DNA of 14,084 nt. It comes from Thermoplasmatota archaeon. GTDB taxonomy: Archaea; Thermoplasmatota; Thermoplasmata; GCA-020350865; JAUVCJ01. How positions within the stretch are numbered: position 1 is the first letter of the stretch; every line of letters begins with the position of its first letter. The notes under the pieces are model-generated. The model saw only the letters and a list, made by a program, of their open reading frames with translations. It was not told the origin of the DNA and made no database searches. Below are positions 5,567-13,200 of this stretch, one piece after another. Both the position numbers and the translations under genes were made by a program. The DNA lies in assembly GCA_030595765.1 (NCBI GenBank), contig JAUVCJ010000038.1, positions 1-14,084 of the forward strand, given 5' to 3'.

Positions 5567-6265
5567 TTATGGCTTGGCCCTGTTGAATCTCTTAGCAAAA
5601 AGGTACTTGAGATTCTTCATGCCGTCACCCCAGGAGTTTAGCTTAACCTCACCCTTGCGGATGTGGTAGGAGATCGGTATCTCCTTTCCCCTGAGCTTCT
5701 TGCGCCACACTTCAATTTTTATCTCCTGGGATAGTGGCATGCCATCGGAGATCAGCTCGATCTTGTCCAATATCGACCTGCGGAAAACCCACATTCCACT
5801 TTGGGAGTCCCGAAGCCTCATGTTGAAGAGGACGTTCATTGTGGTTTTCAGAACCCAGTTCCCAATGCGATGCTCCCTGCTCATGACTCCCTTCTTTAGT
5901 TTGGAGAGTCTATCCCCTGTGATGAAATCTAGCTTCTCGCTCTCAAGTATCTTGACAAAATTGGGAATGACATCGGCTGGATATGTGCAGTCGGCATCCA
6001 AGGTCGCTAAGTAGGTGCCTTTGGCAACAGCAAATCCAGTTTTATAGGCCCTGCCATATCCTCTGCGAGGCTCGTCAATCACGACCGCTCCCTTTTCGGT
6101 TGCTATCTCTCTAGTTCTATCTTTGGAGTTCGTGTCAACCACGAGGACCTCGTAGTAACCCTTGTGCTCTGGCTCTAGGGCTTTGTTAATGGCATCCATG
6201 ACCTCGCCCATGGACTCCTCTTCGTTCATCGTAGGGATGATAACCGAAATTCTGACCTCGGCCAT
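5567..6265 (-). CDS. GT2 glycosyltransferase, dolichyl-phosphate mannose/glucose synthase-like
   Basis: A 232-residue family 2 (GT-A fold) enzyme. SVIIPTMNEEESMGEVMDAI (7-26) is the opening nucleotide-binding strand. VVDTNSKDRT (42-51) and PRRGYGRAYKTGFAVAKG (66-83) match the dolichyl-phosphate mannosyltransferase pattern. The metal-binding DXD is D90-A-D92 in LDADCTYPADVI. DSQSGMWVFRRSIL (about 153-166) resembles the acceptor-loop motif of DPM1 and related enzymes. There is no C-terminal membrane span, as in short DPM1-type proteins. It likely moves a hexose from GDP- or UDP-sugar to a polyprenyl phosphate, giving a lipid-linked donor for surface glycosylation; the sugar is unknown. The ATG at 6265 has no good Shine-Dalgarno site but has TTAATTAA about 25 bp upstream, so the message may be leaderless. 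Confidence 0.88.
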   Translation of the reverse strand: MAEVRISVIIPTMNEEESMGEVMDAINKALEPEHKGYYEVLVVDTNSKDRTREIATEKGAVVIDEPRRGYGRAYKTGFAVAKGTYLATLDADCTYPADVIPNFVKILESEKLDFITGDRLSKLKKGVMSREHRIGNWVLKTTMNVLFNMRLRDSQSGMWVFRRSILDKIELISDGMPLSQEIKIEVWRKKLRGKEIPISYHIRKGEVKLNSWGDGMKNLKYLFAKRFNRAKP

Positions 6266-6285
6266 GCTCAGGCATTTAAAAGCTC

Positions 6286-6293
6286 TTAATTAA
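6286..6293 (-). promoter_or_regulatory. TATA box of the GT2 gene
   Basis: TTAATTAA is centred about 25 bp before the minus-strand ATG at 6265, consistent with a leaderless transcript. A second AT-rich stretch, TTTTAAAT (6274-6281), is too close to the start to be the box. Confidence 0.5.
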
Positions 6294-6360
6294 GGGTTTC
6301 CCATCCCAGGGAACTCCAATGAATCCTACAATTCGCCTTAATGTGGTGTTTTCGGGGCTT

Positions 6361-6393
6361 ATTCGCGAATTTGGTGGTATTGTATCCCACAAT
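6361..6393. promoter_or_regulatory. Two short palindromes upstream of the ribosomal-protein operon
   Basis: ATTCGCGAAT (6361-6370) is a perfect 10-bp palindrome. ATTGT (6379-6383) and ACAAT (6389-6393) are an inverted repeat with a 5-nt spacer that ends 1 bp before the TATA box at 6395. They are possible regulator sites; no known regulator is identified. Confidence 0.35.
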
Positions 6394-6394
6394 C

Positions 6395-6402
6395 TTTTAA
6401 TA
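6395..6402 (+). promoter_or_regulatory. TATA box of the L44e operon
   Basis: TTTTAATA is centred near 6398, which predicts transcription start near 6424 and a leader of about 25 nt. That leader includes the GGTGGTG Shine-Dalgarno site at 6437-6443. Confidence 0.55.
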
Positions 6403-6449
6403 CCATACGCGCTTTAACCTCAAATCCTCCCTTCAGGGTGGTGAAGCCT

Positions 6450-6728
6450 ATGAAATTGCCACGTACAATGAATACATATTGCCCAAGCTGTAGCAAGCAC
6501 ACCCCACATGAGGTCGAAAGGGTGAAGAAGAAGAAGGCGAGCGAGCTCAAGAGAGGACAGAGACTCTTTAGGCGTGTAATGGCCGGTTATGGTGGTTTTC
6601 CAAGACCCAAGCCAGAGGGAAGGGAAAAGCCGACAAAGCGTATCTATCTAAGATACCGATGCAAGACATGCAAAAAGGCTCATCAGCGGCCATGCCGCAG
6701 GGCAAAAAAATTCGAACTGGTAGGATGA
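6450..6728 (+). CDS. rpl44e: Ribosomal protein eL42 (L44e)
   Basis: A large-subunit ribosomal protein of 92 residues, the usual archaeal length. It starts MKLPRTMNTYCPSCSKHTPH, the classic L44e opening. Four zinc-binding cysteines are present as C11/C14 and C71/C74. The family contacts the ribosomal E site. The GGTGGTG site (6437-6443) lies 6 nt before the ATG at 6450. The frame stays open to a GTG at 6438, but that would absorb the Shine-Dalgarno site, so 6450 is chosen. It is the first gene of a five-gene translation cluster; S27e follows 4 bp later. Confidence 0.95.
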   Translation: MKLPRTMNTYCPSCSKHTPHEVERVKKKKASELKRGQRLFRRVMAGYGGFPRPKPEGREKPTKRIYLRYRCKTCKKAHQRPCRRAKKFELVG

Positions 6729-6732
6729 TATT

Positions 6733-6927
6733 ATGGCTCCAAGCACAACCCCGGAACATAAACGCGGCAGTTTTCTTCGCATCAAGTGCTTAGATTGCCA
6801 GAATGAGCAGATTCTATTCAACAAACCTTCCACATCGGTGCCATGCTCCGTTTGTGGGACAACGCTTGCTAAATCCACAGGCGGCATTGCGAAGATCAAG
6901 GGAGAGATTGTCGGAGTGCTAGAATAA
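6733..6927 (+). CDS. rps27e: Ribosomal protein eS27 (S27e)
   Basis: A 64-residue zinc-ribbon protein of the small ribosomal subunit. Ligand pairs are C19/C22 (IKCLDCQNEQ) and C38/C41 (VPCSVCGTTLA), followed by the family's TGGIAKIKGEIVGVLE end. Length and motif spacing are normal. A GGATGAT Shine-Dalgarno-like sequence overlaps the stop codon of L44e, and its own stop overlaps the aIF2alpha start by one base, so the genes are translationally coupled. Confidence 0.95.
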   Translation: MAPSTTPEHKRGSFLRIKCLDCQNEQILFNKPSTSVPCSVCGTTLAKSTGGIAKIKGEIVGVLE

Positions 6928-7721
6928 TGGCCAAGCTGTACGATTTTCCCGAAGAGGGCGAGCTAGTAATGGCAACGGTTCAGAACGTGAAGAACTACGG
7001 AGCCTTCGTGTTTATGGATGAGTATGATAACAAGGAAGGTTTCATACACATTGCCGAGGTTGCTACTGGCTGGATAAAGTATATTCGAGACTTCGTGCGC
7101 GAAGGCCAGAAAGTTGTCTGCAAGGTTATGAGGGTAGAGGAGAGCAAGGGTCATGTGGATTTGTCTCTTAAGCAGGTAAATGAACACCAGCGCCGGGAAA
7201 AGATCCAGCAGTGGAAGAACGAGCAGAAGGCTCACAAGCTTCTAGAGATCGTGGCTGAAAAGGAAGGTCTGGCTGTTGACAAGATGTACGAGAAGTTCGG
7301 ATTTGACCTGATAGAGAAGTATGGCACGCTCTACCAGGCCTTTGAGGCCGTGGTTGCTGACCCTGAGGGCTTGAAAAAGGACGGCTTCAAGGGGAAATGG
7401 GTCAAGAACTTCATGATCGTGGGTAATGAGAACATTACCCTTCCATACGTTAACATAAGTGGCTTGCTGGAGCTGACCACCAGATTACCAAATGGCATTG
7501 CCCACATACGTGAGGCCCTGGAGAGCGCTGTTAATGATACGGTACAGGAGGAATGTACTGTGACCGTTCTTTATTTGGGTGCACCACGCTATCGACTTCA
7601 AGTAACGGCACCAGAGTACAAAGTAGCTGAGGAAGAGCTACGCAGGGCTTCTGAACGTGCTATCACCAACATCGAGAATAACCAGGGAGAGGGCAAATTC
7701 ACACGGAAGGAGATGGCTTGA
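6927..7721 (+). CDS. eif2a: Translation initiation factor aIF2 subunit alpha
   Basis: A 264-residue subunit of the aIF2 heterotrimer that delivers initiator tRNA to the small ribosomal subunit. An S1-type OB domain covers about residues 11-82 (MATVQNVKNYGAFVFMDEYD, then EGFIHIAEVATGWIKYIRDF). A helical domain follows at about 85-175, and a C-terminal alpha-beta domain at about 175-255 binds the gamma subunit. Length is normal for archaea. In the loop corresponding to the regulatory phosphoserine of eukaryotic eIF2alpha, this protein reads VATGWIKYIRD; a threonine (T47) but no serine is present. It starts inside the TAATG overlap with S27e, and its last codons carry the Shine-Dalgarno site of nop10. 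Confidence 0.95.
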   Translation: MAKLYDFPEEGELVMATVQNVKNYGAFVFMDEYDNKEGFIHIAEVATGWIKYIRDFVREGQKVVCKVMRVEESKGHVDLSLKQVNEHQRREKIQQWKNEQKAHKLLEIVAEKEGLAVDKMYEKFGFDLIEKYGTLYQAFEAVVADPEGLKKDGFKGKWVKNFMIVGNENITLPYVNISGLLELTTRLPNGIAHIREALESAVNDTVQEECTVTVLYLGAPRYRLQVTAPEYKVAEEELRRASERAITNIENNQGEGKFTRKEMA

Positions 7722-7906
7722 GAACCTCTTTTCGATACTGCAGTGAATGCCAGAGATACTCGCTGGCAGAAAGTTGCCCCCAATGTAGCTCCAGTACTGT
7801 TGTACCGGTGCCTGCCAGATTCTCACCTCAAGATAGGTGGGGACAATACCGAAGGAAGCTCAAGCAGGAGCTCAAGCAGGAGCAGTTGAAGGATAATACC
7901 ATATGA
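7718..7906 (+). CDS. nop10: H/ACA ribonucleoprotein subunit Nop10
   Basis: A 62-residue Nop10-like protein, a core subunit of the archaeal H/ACA RNP that makes pseudouridine in rRNA with Cbf5, Gar1 and L7Ae. The zinc ribbon cysteines are C8/C11 and C20/C23 (CSECQRYSLAESCPQC), followed by the conserved ARFSPQDRWGQYRRKLK helix region (34-50). It begins with TTG at 7718, overlapping the aIF2alpha stop by 4 bp. AAGGAG (7707-7712) lies 5 nt upstream and supports this start. The C-terminus has a small internal repeat, LKQELKQEQLK. Confidence 0.93.
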   Translation: MRTSFRYCSECQRYSLAESCPQCSSSTVVPVPARFSPQDRWGQYRRKLKQELKQEQLKDNTI

Positions 7907-7916
7907 GGGATGCTTC

Positions 7917-8696
7917 ATGGAAGAGGTTGTAATAAAATTTATTAAAAAGCCGAAATTACGCTCGCCCGTTCTTATAGAAGGACTTCCAGGCGTTGGCAAC
8001 GTAGGCAAGCTGGCTGCTGAGCATTTGATAGACCAGCTCAAAGCTGTTAAGTTTGCAGACATTTACTCCAAACATTTTCCACCTCAAGTGCTTGTCAATG
8101 ATGATGGCGTTATCAGGCTGGTCAACAACGAGCTCTATTACAAGAAGCTCCCAAAATCGGAAAGCGACCTAATATTCTATGTGGGCGACTACCAGGGGCT
8201 TACCCCAGAAGGGCAATATATGCTATCCTCAAAAGTTCTAGACATCTGCGAAGAGTTCAAAGTCAGCAGAATTTACACACTAGGCGGATATGGCATGGGG
8301 AAGATGATACAGGACACACGCGTCCTGGGTGCAGCCACCAGTAATGAACTGGTAGAAGAGATGAAGGGTGCAGGTGTGGTTTTCCCCAAAGGAGAGCCTG
8401 GAAGCGGCATCGTAGGCGCCAGCGGCCTTCTGCTCGGCCTTGGAAACCTGCGAGGTTTAGAAGCTGTATGCCTGATGGGTGAGACCTCAGGTTACTTTGC
8501 AGACCCTAAAGGAGCCCAGGCCGTGCTGGAAATACTGACCGAACTAATAAATGTCAAGGTGGACTTCCAAGACTTGGTGGACAAGGCAGACCAGATAGAT
8601 GCTATTGCCTCTAAACTTAAGGATTTGGAAGAGACTGCTCAGGCTGGAGGCGGGATGCCTACTCCCAACCCGGACGACCTTCATTACATTGGCTAG
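7917..8696 (+). CDS. PAC2-family proteasome assembly chaperone-like protein
   Basis: A 259-residue member of the PAC2 / proteasome assembly chaperone family (archaeal PbaA/PbaB type). Typical elements are the opening VLIEGLPGVGNVGKLAAEHL (18-37), then FYVGDYQGLTPEGQYMLS, LGGYGMGKM, and GIVGASGLLLGLGNLRGLEAVCLMGETSGYFADPKGA with a conserved glycine-rich turn. The C-terminal 60 residues form a charged helix (VDKADQIDAIASKLKDLEETAQ). The family assists 20S proteasome assembly or acts as a chaperone. This gene order directly after nop10 is common in archaea, so co-expression with translation genes is expected. GAGGGATG precedes the ATG by a few bases. Which Pba paralogue it is cannot be decided here. 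Confidence 0.9.
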   Translation: MEEVVIKFIKKPKLRSPVLIEGLPGVGNVGKLAAEHLIDQLKAVKFADIYSKHFPPQVLVNDDGVIRLVNNELYYKKLPKSESDLIFYVGDYQGLTPEGQYMLSSKVLDICEEFKVSRIYTLGGYGMGKMIQDTRVLGAATSNELVEEMKGAGVVFPKGEPGSGIVGASGLLLGLGNLRGLEAVCLMGETSGYFADPKGAQAVLEILTELINVKVDFQDLVDKADQIDAIASKLKDLEETAQAGGGMPTPNPDDLHYIG

Positions 8697-8908
8697 ATTC
8701 GGATTCCAATTTTGGTAGGAGCAAATCTTGGCATAGTCAAGTGAAGTCTAATCTTCAAGCCGCAGTGCTTAGTCGAAACACATTGCATTGCCAGGCCGCA
8801 CCTCTAGGCTAAGTCGGATTTTTGGTGTGGTCAGCGATACCCTTTTATTGAACATCTGCCTTTAAAGTGTCTGGTGAGAGCTTGAAACGTATAGCCTTGG
8901 GGGAAACC
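8697..8908. other. Intergenic region after the PAC2-like gene
   Basis: No gene is seen. A 5-bp inverted repeat TGAAG/CTTCA (8742-8746, 8753-8757) follows the stop by about 45 bp and could mark transcript end. A TTTTATT element (8843-8849) is a plausible TATA box for the next gene, predicting a start near 8872. Confidence 0.4.
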
Positions 8909-9079
8909 ATGCCAATAGTGGTGACACAGGTTTTGCCTGTGGAGGGAAAGGATAAATTCCTTGTCAAGTTTGTTGATGATGACGGTGACGAAGGCTCTGT
9001 TTTTCTGGATGTGCAGGTTCCAACAGGCCCAGCGGAATTGCGCATTATCCACATGGACAAACCTGCTAAGGAAGAATGA
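8909..9079 (+). CDS. Small acidic protein, unknown function
   Basis: A protein of 56 residues from the ATG at 8909. The frame is open to a GTG at 8867, which would give 70 residues. It starts MPIVVTQVLPVEGKDKFLVK and reads like a compact beta-strand domain: alternating hydrophobic strands, an acidic hairpin DDDGDEG, then VFLDVQVPTGPAELRII and a charged tail. There is no signal peptide and no cysteine. The ATG is preferred because a TATA-like TTTTATT (8843-8849) predicts transcription from about 8872, past the GTG, and GGGGGA (8899-8904) lies 4 nt before it; that site is a weak match to the anti-Shine-Dalgarno. The flippase-like gene follows 19 bp later on the same strand, so the two may be co-transcribed. 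I do not recognise the family. Confidence 0.6.
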   Translation: MPIVVTQVLPVEGKDKFLVKFVDDDGDEGSVFLDVQVPTGPAELRIIHMDKPAKEE

Positions 9080-9098
9080 GCTGGACACAACCCTTTAA

Positions 9099-10184
9099 TT
9101 GGAGTTGTGCCTCTTGGCCTGTCGAGGGGTTCCAACGGAAAAGCGCGTAAGAAACCTGATCTTGCTCCTTGTGGGATTACTGGTTATGATGCTGATGATC
9201 AGGAGCATCGGCATATCCGCTCTGGTCACAGGCATATCCAATGCAAGACCCGAACTGCTTTTAACTGGGGGATTGTGCATCTTCACAGTGGTTCTTATAA
9301 AGGGTACAAGATGGATGTTTTTATTCCCATACACCAGTAAAGCCAATGCACTGAGGACTTATCTCTTGGGTCAGGCTGTCAATGAGGTCGCACCTATTGG
9401 CTCAGGGGAGCTTACCAGGGTAGTATTTGCAAAAGACAGGTTTGGAGTCTCCCCCGGAGCCACCCTGGCAGCTTGTACGGTTGAAAGGCTTGCAGACACC
9501 ACCTTTCTTGTTTTGGGTAGTATGGCCTTCCTCATGCTAGCCGTTTCCAATCTTGCCTTGCCAGCAAATTTCTACACAGTCGCATACATGGGCATTCCCA
9601 TTGCAATGGTGATAATCGGTCTTGGTTTCCTGCTTCTCATCAGACCAACAGCCCTTAACAAGGTATCAGGCTGGCTGGAGAGGCTTTTCTCCAGCAATGC
9701 TGGCAAGCTGAACGATATAACGAATTCCGTTGCTTCGATGCTTGGCTCTTTCTCTGGCGCACTTGAGGACTTCAAGGGGGAAAAACGCACCCTCCTGATG
9801 GTGTCCATTCTGACCATTGTCGGATGGGGGATGGAAGCCTTGGGTCAGTATTTCATAATAAGATCCTTTGGCTTTGAGGTCAGTATATTATACCTTTGGG
9901 GAGTGCTTTCGATATCCTGGATAATTGGAACTTTTAGCTTCATACCCGGCGGCCTTGGTGTCAGAGAATGGGTCTACACCGTTGTCTTGGGCATTCCATT
10001 GGCGGCTGGAGCTTTGGCAGCCCTCATGTACAGGTTGATGATATACATTTTATTTGGAGGAGGAGCGCTTATTTCTCTGGCAACACTTAAAAAGAAGAAG
10101 AACAAGGAGAAAATGGCCAGAAAAAGCATCAAGACGGAAAGGGATGGCAAGGCGGCCAAGAGCAATGCCATATCAAAAAAATAG
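9099..10184 (+). CDS. AglD / lysylphosphatidylglycerol-synthase-like integral membrane protein
   Basis: A 361-residue polytopic membrane protein of the UPF0104 / LPG-synthase transmembrane-domain family (flippase-like). About 7-8 hydrophobic spans are visible between residues 18 and 330. Family motifs are NEVAPIGSGELTRVVFAKD (95-113), ACTVERLADTTFL (125-137) and the late FIPGGLGVREWVYTVVLG (277-294), the PGGLG-x-x-E signature. The soluble aminoacyl-transferase domain of MprF is absent. Archaeal members such as AglD act in the final steps of lipid-linked glycan assembly or its membrane transfer, which suits a genome segment rich in glycosyltransferases. The C-terminal 35 residues are strongly basic and probably cytoplasmic. 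The start is uncertain: TTG at 9099, 9105 and 9114 are in frame and no ATG is available. GGAG (9101-9104) could serve the TTG at 9114. Confidence 0.85.
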   Translation: MELCLLACRGVPTEKRVRNLILLLVGLLVMMLMIRSIGISALVTGISNARPELLLTGGLCIFTVVLIKGTRWMFLFPYTSKANALRTYLLGQAVNEVAPIGSGELTRVVFAKDRFGVSPGATLAACTVERLADTTFLVLGSMAFLMLAVSNLALPANFYTVAYMGIPIAMVIIGLGFLLLIRPTALNKVSGWLERLFSSNAGKLNDITNSVASMLGSFSGALEDFKGEKRTLLMVSILTIVGWGMEALGQYFIIRSFGFEVSILYLWGVLSISWIIGTFSFIPGGLGVREWVYTVVLGIPLAAGALAALMYRLMIYILFGGGALISLATLKKKKNKEKMARKSIKTERDGKAAKSNAISKK

Positions 10185-10206
10185 CCCGCTCTAACACTTC
10201 TCTGTT

Positions 10207-10220
10207 TGCATTAAAATGCA
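10207..10220. promoter_or_regulatory. Inverted repeat upstream of the large surface-protein gene
   Basis: TGCATT (10207-10212), AA, AATGCA (10215-10220): 6-bp arms with a 2-nt centre, about 22-35 bp ahead of the TATA box. Possibly an activator or repressor site, or the end of the upstream transcript. Confidence 0.35.
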
Positions 10221-10241
10221 GGTGTGTAGTTTCATAAGCGT

Positions 10242-10249
10242 TATATATA
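10242..10249 (+). promoter_or_regulatory. Strong TATA box for a leaderless TTG-initiated gene
   Basis: TATATATA is centred 26-27 bp before the TTG at 10272, the canonical distance to the archaeal transcription start. No Shine-Dalgarno sequence is present, so the message probably starts at the initiation codon. Confidence 0.65.
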
Positions 10250-10271
10250 GTGTCAATAATGGGGCAATCGG

Positions 10272-13200
10272 TTGAAAATCGTGCGAAAAACCAGTTTTAT
10301 GCTGGTAATAGCATTATTATTGCTATTGCCTGTGTTTCCAAGCCATCTCTATGGTGCCGGTGAGATTCCAATCAGCTCGAATCGTCCAATTCACTCTACG
10401 CAAGCATTGCTCCAGGATTCGGATGGCGTGCAGCATGTTGCATGGTTTGAGGCTGGTTCTCAGGGATTGTTCGATCTGCATTATATTTCATACTCTGAAT
10501 CGGGTGAAATATTGGTAGGAGATACTGTTGCTAGTTCCGGCATGAAAAACCCTTCCCACCTGGCAATGTCGATTGACAGCTCAGGAGACCTCCACTTCAT
10601 ATGGCAGGATGATATTAGCGGATTGCTTAGATGCACTTACCTGCATTTAAGCAGAATTGATTTTTCTGTCCTTAATGAGCACATACTCGGCACCACAACC
10701 CGGCCAACCTACTTCCCGGCAATGGCTATTGACGAGGAAGATAACGTGCACATGATCTACAAGATAATCCATGGCGGGGGTCCCTATATCTTTTATACCA
10801 AGGTGACAAAGACTGGCATAATTGAGGAGGAAGGGCAGGTGGTTTCCCCGCACTTGATGAGCAGAGAGAACATGAACGGGATTCATATCGTTATTGGCGA
10901 TCCAGGCACCCTTCATGTGAGCTGGAAGGACTATAATGCATACGCTAGGGATTACATTGAACTATATTATGTCCAACTGGACAGTTCTGGCAATAAATTG
11001 ACATCCATCTCTACGGTAGCTGGTCCATCTTTGAATATTTTTGACTCGATGCTGGAGTCAGATGGACAGGGTGGTGCATACATTTCATACAGCGACAACG
11101 TCAATGACAAAAGGCAGGTGCTGGTCCAGAGAATCTCTAGCGTGGGAATTCCTCTGGGGGATCCCATTGTTGTATCAAGCTCACCGGAATCCTCCGATCA
11201 GCCAGATATCAAAGTTGATAGCCAGGGTAAGGTCTATGTCTGTTGGATCGGAGTGATAGAACAGGCTCAAGAGCTTTTTTTCTCGATAATATCTCCAGAT
11301 GGGGAGATTGTAATCAACGAGGTTATACTTGCCAAGTCTTCGAACCTGACAAATCCCAGGATGGTTCTGGCAAGCGATAATCTCCCCTTCATCACATGGA
11401 AGGATAATTCCGAACTGGAAACGCTATTTGGCGATTTTTTCTCGAGCCATGACCTTATTCAGTTGACCCTGAGGGATCTTCGGTTTTCCATGGAAAACGC
11501 AACTGAGAACTCTCTCATCACCATATACATGGAGATGGCCAATGATGGTGGCCTGGATTCTATTTTTGGCATGACTGTAACGTTCCTTGTGGATGATGTC
11601 CTGCTTGCTCCGGCACAGGCGGTTGCACAACTAACACCTGGCTCTACACGAATTTTGGAGCAGACTTGGATACCCACACGTTCTGGCGTGCATGAGGTTG
11701 CGGTTTTGGTTGATTTTGGAGGGAAGACAAAATCCATTCAGAGAAACTACGTAGTTTTTGGCAGCCTGGATGCTTCAAAGGTCGAAGTAACTTCTGTACA
11801 ATTATTTCGTGGATTTCCCGGGTCTCTTGAGGTAGATGTGGTAAACCAGGGAGAGACCCTCATTAGCGGTCTCTATGCAAACCTGACCCTTGGCTCTGAT
11901 GGTGTGCGTCCCCTGCTAACGAATATTCTGTTAGAGTCAGGCCAAAAGTTGAGCATACAGGTTGGATGGACCCCTAACACCGATGGGAACACGACACTGA
12001 TTCTGAACCTAGATCATTCTGCTGGGCAGGCAGTTTTAATCTCAAAAATTTGGATAAGCCCAGATGTACCAAAGCCGGATATCTTGATAGGGGATATCAC
12101 ACTCTCCAACGAGGTTCCAAATCCAGGAGAAAATATTCTAGCTAGAGTTGAGGTTAAGAATAATGGCACAATATCAACGAGTGCCGTATCGGTTGAGTTA
12201 ATAATAAATGATGACGTATTTGAGAGCCAGACCATAGCACATTTACCTGTTGGTACCAGCAAATACCTAATGTTCGATTTCGCCCTGACCAGGGGAGATG
12301 CCGAGGTTTTTCTTGAGTTCAAATTGGATGGGGAAAGCCTGATTGACGAGTCTAATGAGACCAATAACGTCAAATTCATTACTCTTGTCATTGAAGAGGA
12401 AGGTGGATTTGGAACCTTTCTTTTGGTCCTAATATGGCTGATTATAATGGTCTCCATGTCCATATTTTATAATAGAAGTGGGCGTGATGAATTGGTTCCT
12501 CAGCCTAAGATCGAAGATAATCTAGAACCAGCCATTGAGGAAAAGGTTAATGGACATCGATTTAAGATGTTCGAGAAATTAAAAACCCCAAAACCACCAG
12601 CGCAGGAAACCGCCTCTGTTGACAGTGATTCCAGAAGCGCCCTTGATTGGGCGAGCTCGGAAGATGGCTGGAAGCAACCCGTGGGTGAGACTGGACCCAT
12701 GCCTGCGAATAAGGGCGATGGCCATATCCATGGAAGTGCAAGCCTGGAAGATATTGAGGAGCATCTGGCCAAGAAAGGATTTGGTCCCAGGCATCCAAAT
12801 GACCTTGTATTTGCCACTAATCTCACTCAAGAAGAGCAAAGGAAGAACATGGAGAAGCACAACGATTTCCTACGCAGAACCAAGGATGGGTTGGACAAGA
12901 AGCGGAAGTGGGAGGAGGCAGTTACCTGCCCGGCATGTGGATTGAAGATCCTTTCGTTTGAGGATCACGATTGTCCAGGGCGTGAGAGGGTGGAGCACCA
13001 GCTCCAGATGTCAAAAATAATCTTTAAAGGCATCACCGAGTACCGATATGAGGAGTTTAATGCAAGGCAGGAACGGGATATAAAGCGATTTGAGGGAATT
13101 GAGAGAAGAGAGGAAATCTGGGATCAAAGCCTGGGCTTTAAGAAATTAAAGGTTGACGATTCATTGAAGAACGAGGTTGATGACCTCCACCTCCAGCATA

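Noticed and set aside
6268..6285. GCTCAGGCATTTAAAAGCTC resembling one 44-bp repeat unit core
   Set aside because: The match needs mismatches and gaps and is a single copy in an AT-rich promoter; chance is more likely than a dispersed repeat.
7852..7892. Short repeat AAGCAGGAGCTCAAGCAGGAGC within nop10
   Set aside because: It is explained as the in-frame LKQELKQEQLK helix of the protein; it is too short to be an independent element.
8742..8822. Possible small RNA or terminator after the PAC2-like gene (TGAAG/CTTCA and CTTAG/CTAAG stems)
   Set aside because: The stems are only 5 bp, not nested, and have no following T-run at the right distance; not enough to call.
12014..12463. Minus-strand 149-codon ORF inside the surface-protein gene
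   Set aside because: It is antisense to CARDB-like and membrane-span coding sequence. Serine-rich composition is typical of a shadow frame.
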